Below, piece by piece: positions 6,241 to 6,360 of a DNA stretch of 6,360 nucleotides. The first letter of the stretch is position 1; each line of letters opens with the position of its first letter. Both the position numbers and the translations under genes were made by a program. The stretch is taken from NCBI GenBank assembly GCA_002704685.1, contig PAHD01000010.1:36910-43269 (forward strand). The letters run 5' to 3'. The notes under the pieces were generated by a model that did not search any database, was not told where the DNA came from, and was given only the letters and a program-made list of their open reading frames with translations. This stretch comes from Fidelibacterota bacterium. Its GTDB lineage: Bacteria > Fidelibacterota > Marinisomatia > SCGC-AAA003-L08 > D37C17.

Positions 6241-6360
6241 TTAACCAGCTAGTGCAGAACCAAAATTGAAAATAGGAAGATATGTTACAACTAAAACAAT
6301 ACCAATTACAGCTCCAACAGTAACAATTAATATTGGTTCAATTAAGGAAGTAAGTCTATC
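6241..6360 (-). CDS. pilC: Type IV pilus/type II secretion platform protein PilC/GspF, C-terminal fragment
   Basis: The minus strand is open from the window edge to TAA (complement of TTA at 6241-6243), giving the last 39 residues. The peptide reads DRLTSLIEPILIVTVGAVIG and then a hydrophobic run ending VVTYLPIFNFGSALAG. The LIEP...VG...TYLPIF pattern is the hallmark last transmembrane helix of the T2SSF/PilC family, the polytopic inner-membrane protein around which the pilus assembles. Immediate linkage to a prepilin peptidase supports this. Whether it is pilus (PilC) or secretion (GspF) type cannot be told from the fragment. Confidence 0.88.
   Translation of the reverse strand, partial: DRLTSLIEPILIVTVGAVIGIVLVVTYLPIFNFGSALAG

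Overview
The window is strongly AT-rich (by eye about three quarters A+T) and almost entirely coding, with genes overlapping by a few bases. Gene content points to a diderm (Gram-negative type) bacterium: a three-domain DsbD, a periplasmic thioredoxin, an exported cyclophilin and the end of a type IV pilus/type II secretion locus. The compact, AT-rich layout would suit a streamlined marine lineage such as Marinimicrobia (SAR406) or a relative. That placement is inference from general style only; no marker gene here fixes it.

Layout: (1) 1-113, minus strand, the first 37 codons of a divergent gene that I cannot identify. (2) 114-164, a short divergent gap that carries the leader of the plus-strand operon. 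(3) 165-5520, six plus-strand genes packed as one probable transcription unit: pyrF, pyrE, a cyclophilin-type peptidyl-prolyl isomerase, dsbD, a TlpA/ResA-like thioredoxin and an RlmB-type rRNA methyltransferase. The junctions pyrF/pyrE and pyrE/isomerase are ATGA overlaps. The dsbD/thioredoxin and thioredoxin/methyltransferase junctions overlap by 11 and 8 bases and use TTG and GTG starts. (4) 5517-6360, minus strand, a prepilin peptidase (pilD) and the last 39 codons of an upstream pilC/gspF-type inner-membrane protein. This locus converges on the plus operon so tightly that rlmB and pilD share a TTAA as overlapping stop codons.

Functionally, pyrF and pyrE are the last two steps of UMP synthesis. 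The next three genes form an envelope protein-folding and thiol-redox block: an exported proline isomerase, a transmembrane electron carrier, and the periplasmic thioredoxin it most likely reduces. RlmB belongs to ribosome maturation. PilD processes prepilins and PilC is the pilus platform protein.

The one structural anomaly is at 2197-2382. The reading frame of the isomerase stays open for 61 more codons after its TAA, and that stretch ends in a segment resembling the usual last strand of a cyclophilin. No tRNA, rRNA, CRISPR array, insertion sequence or clear intrinsic terminator was seen. There is no gene-free stretch longer than 300 bases. I found no convincing sign of an undescribed multi-gene system; the window reads as mainly housekeeping genes.
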